A program made the position numbers and the translations under genes. From Pseudomaricurvus alkylphenolicus (GTDB lineage: Bacteria > Pseudomonadota > Gammaproteobacteria > Pseudomonadales > Cellvibrionaceae), in contig NZ_JAAQPI010000004.1 in the NCBI RefSeq assembly GCF_011683955.1, forward strand, positions 372,001 through 436,000: a stretch of DNA of 64,000 nt, given 5' to 3'. The notes under the pieces were generated by a model. It was not told where the DNA came from, ran no database searches, and worked only from the letters and a program-made list of their open reading frames with translations. Below, one piece after another: positions 60,732 to 64,000 of this stretch (positions within the stretch are counted from its first letter, which is position 1; every line of letters begins with the position of its first letter).

Positions 60732-62246
60732 TTACGCCTCCTGTGAGTATGTTAAGTCGTTATCTGTGGGTTCGGAGTGCCCTGTTTGTTCGTAGTCCCG
60801 GACAATTCGGTTCAATGTTCTGCTGATACGGGTCTGCACCCGAATCATTTCAATTTTTGGCCAGGCGGAACGTTCGCCCATATCGATGAGATCGTGGATC
60901 TCTTCCCTGGAGAGTGCTGCCAGCAAGCGACCGGGATTGCGAAATCGAAAAGGCGGCAATAGATTAATATCGCCGATGTAATTCTGATTGAGAATCGCCA
61001 GTGCAGTATTGGTGACGCGGCTGACACGGGGGTGCCTGGCCAGGGGCCGGTGAACAACCGTAGCCGAGGCGTTTAACCACTCTTTCGCGGTTTTGTAGGC
61101 CGCTCTCTTGATCGCCGCGCTGCTACGGCGACTGCGCTTGCTGTCACTGATAAACGGAATCACATAGGGGTTGGTCTGGCTGGCAATATAGTGATTAACA
61201 CCATAGAGGCGGGCCAACCGTTTCGCAGGCAAGTCATCACTGATAGCACCGTCCACCCAGCGACGAGAGGGCAGGTACTGCTTTTTCTCACCGTGCTTGT
61301 CCTTCGCCATTAAGGTGACGGATGGATACACACCTGGAAGCGCGCAGGAGGCAAGAATTCCCTCGCGCATGAGTACATTCGGTGTGGTAATCGCATTTAA
61401 CAAACGTGATGTCTGGTGCGTTTCCGCAGGGGCAATGGAAATATTCATCCAGCGTCCGGTCTTTTCCCAGGCTTCCTGAAAAGTCATATCCGGAACAAGG
61501 CGTTCTATCATGGAGCGGATGTCATCGACCTGCATCAACTTTGGTCCCAACCGACGCAAGATGCCCTTGTGGGACTTCGTGGCGTCAAGTTCATAAACCA
61601 GGTTTTCCGCGCTGAATACCCGCTGTAATTCCTCGTCGCTGTGGGTTGCCAGAATACTGCCGATAATGGAACCACCACTGGAGCCCGATAGAATATCCGG
61701 CAGCAGTTGCTGCTGCCACAAGGCTTTGGCGACCCCAATATGGAAATAGGCCAACATCCCCGAACCGCTGAACATCAACGCAGACCGTCCAAAGCAGTGC
61801 TGCGCCCGGTGAAAGAAGTCCAGTTTCTCCTCGCGACCAATATTGTCGTGGTCCTGGCCGGCCAGTAGCTCCAGGGATTCAGTGATCTCGCTAACGTAAT
61901 CCTCGATCAACTGCTTGGTGCCGAATTTGGCCCGCTGGTATAGCAGCGGGCTGCCCATACCGTCGACGTTGCCGTGAATACCCTCGTTAAGCACAAACAG
62001 CAGGCCAGGGTAATCCTGGCGAGCACGCAATTGCCGCAGCTGATCGAGACGCAGCCGGATCGAACGGTAGTCAAAATGTTTCGACTGGTCCATTCGTTTC
62101 CAGCGCTGGTTGCCGCTCGCCGCATCATGGGCAATGGCGGCCTGTTGCCACTCTTCGTAGCAGGATGCCTGACGCATGGCGATCTCAGGCTTATGAAGCT
62201 TGGTTGAAAACATAGATAACACCTGACGTCCCACCTTAGCGTCCAT
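60732..62246 (-). CDS. Patatin-like phospholipase / lipid acyl hydrolase
   Basis: 504 residues. The oxyanion segment SGSGMLAYFHIGVAKAL and the nucleophile Ser190 in LSGSSGGS mark the patatin fold; the Asp of the dyad lies in WVDGAISDDLPAKRL. The first 130 residues are a helical N-terminal extension (DUF3336-like) found in large bacterial and yeast lipid-droplet patatins. It cleaves acyl chains from glycerolipids. An ATG 33 nt downstream (62213) with a better ribosome site is an alternative start. Upstream it overlaps the RND transporter by 11 nt; downstream the reductase starts after 2 nt, so lipid release and re-reduction are coupled. Confidence 0.85.
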   Translation of the reverse strand: MDAKVGRQVLSMFSTKLHKPEIAMRQASCYEEWQQAAIAHDAASGNQRWKRMDQSKHFDYRSIRLRLDQLRQLRARQDYPGLLFVLNEGIHGNVDGMGSPLLYQRAKFGTKQLIEDYVSEITESLELLAGQDHDNIGREEKLDFFHRAQHCFGRSALMFSGSGMLAYFHIGVAKALWQQQLLPDILSGSSGGSIIGSILATHSDEELQRVFSAENLVYELDATKSHKGILRRLGPKLMQVDDIRSMIERLVPDMTFQEAWEKTGRWMNISIAPAETHQTSRLLNAITTPNVLMREGILASCALPGVYPSVTLMAKDKHGEKKQYLPSRRWVDGAISDDLPAKRLARLYGVNHYIASQTNPYVIPFISDSKRSRRSSAAIKRAAYKTAKEWLNASATVVHRPLARHPRVSRVTNTALAILNQNYIGDINLLPPFRFRNPGRLLAALSREEIHDLIDMGERSAWPKIEMIRVQTRISRTLNRIVRDYEQTGHSEPTDNDLTYSQEA

Positions 62247-64000
62247 TCTGTTCTGCAGGAACCAGCGTAGCTGCGGATTCTTCCGGAGCTTTACCTGGCT
62301 TGGACTTAACCAGAAACGTTGCCAGAGCCGGCATCAGAATCAGCGCCCCAAACATATTCCAAATGAACATAAAGGTCAGCAGGATGCCCATGTCCGCCTG
62401 AAATTTGATCGGCGACATGGCCCAGGTGATGACTCCGGCCGCCAGCGTGACTCCGATCAGGGCCACCACCCGGCCGGTAAAGTTCAGAGTCTCGTAATAG
62501 GCTGTAGTCAGGTCCTTGCCCTGTTTTTCCTTGGCGAGGATCACGGTCAGAACATAGAGGGCGTAGTCCACACCGATACCCACACCCAGGGCGATGACCG
62601 GCAGGGTTGCGACCTTGACGCCCATGCCCAGCCATACCATCAGTGCCTCGCAAAGTATCGACGTCAGCATCAGCGGTAAAACCGCGCACACCACGCCGGG
62701 CACCGAACGAAACGTCAGCAGGCACAGCACAATGACGGCGCCATAGACATAGAACAACATCTCGTGGTTGGCCTTCTTCACGACGATATTAGTGGCAGCC
62801 TCGAACCCGGAACTGCCCGCAGCCCCAAGGAATTCGATCTTATCGACGCCACCCCAGTCCGCCTTGAATTGTTCCAGGGTTTCCACCACCCGGGTCAGTG
62901 TCGCCGCTTTGTGGTCAGCGAGATAAACTTGCATCGGCCAGATCGAACAGGCCGGGTCAACATATTCAAGAGTCACCAGTTCACTGATGGCATAGTTCAT
63001 GGTGTCCTGGTTGCGGAACAGTGATTGCCACTTGGGAAAGCCCTCATTGATCCCCATCATGATTTCGCGGGTCCGCACGTTAAGGCCACGGACGTCTTCC
63101 ACACCTTCCACTTGACGCAGACGCCATTCCAACTCATTGGCCAGACTCAATCCTTCGTGATCAATGCAACCATCGGCAGCGGTCTTGACGATTACTGCAA
63201 ACACGTCTGTACTCACAGAATAGTTTTCAATCATAAAGGCCACATCCCGGTTGTAACGGGAGTCCGGGCGCAGTTCTGGAGCGCCCTTGTCGAGATCACC
63301 GATCTGCAAGTCCTGGGCAACCACCAGCCCAATCACGGCCAGCACCACACTCACGGCAATAGCCATGGCGGCCGGCCCCCGGCGTGTAAACAGCAACAGA
63401 AAGCGCCATAGCCAATGCATATCCTGCTGGCTCTTGGGGGGACGCTGGGCGCGAATAACACTCTTGCGCCCGACACCGGTGTATGACAATACAATGGGAA
63501 TCAGAATCAGGTTGGTAAAAATCAGCACCACAACGCCAATACTCGCGGTAATGGCCAGATCCTGGATCACCTGAATCTGAATGATCATCAGCACCGCAAA
63601 ACCAACGCCGTCAGACAAGAGCGCGGTCACTCCGGCAATAAACAGACGGCGGAAGGTATAGCGGGCGGCAACGTACGGGTGCGCACCCCGCCCGATGTCC
63701 TGTAGTACACCATTGAGTTTCTGGGCACCGTGAGACACGCCAATGGCGAACACCAAAAATGGCACCAGAATGGAAAACGGGTCCAGCTCAAATCCCAACA
63801 GCGCGAGAATACCCAACTGCCATACCACGGCGACCAAAGTGCAGGCGATCACCATAACGGTGGAACGCAGGCAGCGGGTATAACCGTTTAGCAATACGGT
63901 GGCGATAATCACCGCTAGGGCAAAGAAACCCATAACCGCCATCAGGCCATCGATCAAATCACCGATCAGCTTGGCAAAACCGATAATGTGGATGGATCGA
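62236..64000 (-). CDS. RND/MMPL-type membrane transporter (partial)
   Basis: About 587 residues are visible; the reading frame stays open to the right edge, so the N-terminus is missing. Two blocks of hydrophobic helices flank a large periplasmic loop (about residues 220-400), with the sterol-sensing-like GVGIGVDYALYVLTVIL and GVSHGAQKLNGVLQDIG repeated as in the RND superfamily (MMPL and hopanoid-type exporters). It would move a lipid or hydrophobic compound by proton drive. It heads the lipid-storage operon in this window and overlaps the patatin start by 11 nt. Confidence 0.85.
   Translation of the reverse strand, partial: RSIHIIGFAKLIGDLIDGLMAVMGFFALAVIIATVLLNGYTRCLRSTVMVIACTLVAVVWQLGILALLGFELDPFSILVPFLVFAIGVSHGAQKLNGVLQDIGRGAHPYVAARYTFRRLFIAGVTALLSDGVGFAVLMIIQIQVIQDLAITASIGVVVLIFTNLILIPIVLSYTGVGRKSVIRAQRPPKSQQDMHWLWRFLLLFTRRGPAAMAIAVSVVLAVIGLVVAQDLQIGDLDKGAPELRPDSRYNRDVAFMIENYSVSTDVFAVIVKTAADGCIDHEGLSLANELEWRLRQVEGVEDVRGLNVRTREIMMGINEGFPKWQSLFRNQDTMNYAISELVTLEYVDPACSIWPMQVYLADHKAATLTRVVETLEQFKADWGGVDKIEFLGAAGSSGFEAATNIVVKKANHEMLFYVYGAVIVLCLLTFRSVPGVVCAVLPLMLTSILCEALMVWLGMGVKVATLPVIALGVGIGVDYALYVLTVILAKEKQGKDLTTAYYETLNFTGRVVALIGVTLAAGVITWAMSPIKFQADMGILLTFMFIWNMFGALILMPALATFLVKSKPGKAPEESAATLVPAEQNGR

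Overview
The window looks like the chromosome of a marine, heterotrophic gammaproteobacterium, probably of the Cellvibrionales type (Spongiibacteraceae, Halieaceae or relatives). The clues are TonB-dependent receptors and TRAP transporters side by side, many acyl-CoA enzymes, AraC/OruR-type regulators, and a fatty acyl-CoA reductase of the Marinobacter wax-ester type. This placement is inferred from gene content; no rRNA, tRNA or phylogenetic marker is present. No CRISPR, phage or insertion-sequence genes were seen.

Layout. (1) 1-2.3 kb, minus strand: coenzyme-B12 glutamate mutase set (small subunit, large subunit, start of the MutL-type reactivase). (2) 2.5-12 kb: housekeeping and small regulatory units: RraA, an aromatic/aspartate aminotransferase, a desaturase with a divergent AraC regulator, a nitronate monooxygenase, a second AraC regulator, a stand-alone acetolactate synthase, and a very acidic secreted beta-helix protein. 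(3) 12.1-14.5 kb: a small reductive-dehalogenase-like iron-sulfur protein with a thioesterase and a lambda-crystallin/carnitine-dehydrogenase-like enzyme. (4) 14.5-23.8 kb, minus strand: a tightly coupled eight-gene operon (TRAP DctP, IolB-like isomerase, gluconate 5-dehydrogenase-like SDR, DctQ, DctM, gluconokinase, alpha-L-iduronidase-like GH39, TonB receptor) closed by a strong terminator. The chemistry fits a route from L-iduronate through 5-keto-D-gluconate and D-gluconate to 6-phosphogluconate. I consider this the most interesting system in the window.

(5) 23.9-26.8 kb, plus strand: a CehA/McbA-type PHP metallohydrolase and a Tat-exported PLP enzyme. (6) 26.8-39.5 kb, minus strand: a nine-gene operon (class III aminotransferase, long acyl-CoA dehydrogenase, CaiD-like hydratase, amino-acid permease, saccharopine-dehydrogenase-like protein, DUF819 membrane protein, dipeptide epimerase, S12 serine hydrolase with a membrane tail, second CehA/McbA protein). 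(7) 39.7-39.93 kb: a noncoding element built of nested perfect inverted repeats. (8) 40-49.9 kb: two paralogous FCD-type GntR regulators flanking a second catabolic run (TonB receptor, S12 hydrolase, BKACE/DUF849, cysteine-synthase-like enzyme, S15/CocE lipoprotein). The palindrome TGTGATCACA or close versions lie at the promoters of regions 4, 6 and 8, so the two GntR proteins may control all three.

(9) 49.9-53 kb: membrane proteins of unknown function (DUF3592 type) and small proteins. (10) 53.1-64 kb, minus strand: a lipid-storage cluster (RND/MMPL transporter cut by the window end, patatin, wax-ester-type fatty acyl-CoA reductase, WS/DGAT-like acyltransferase with an altered active-site motif, PhaC-like hydrolase, acyl-CoA synthetase, acyl-CoA dehydrogenase).

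Most of the window is transcribed on the minus strand with 4-nt stop/start overlaps, so operon assignments are well supported. All functional statements are read from motifs and context; no database search was run.
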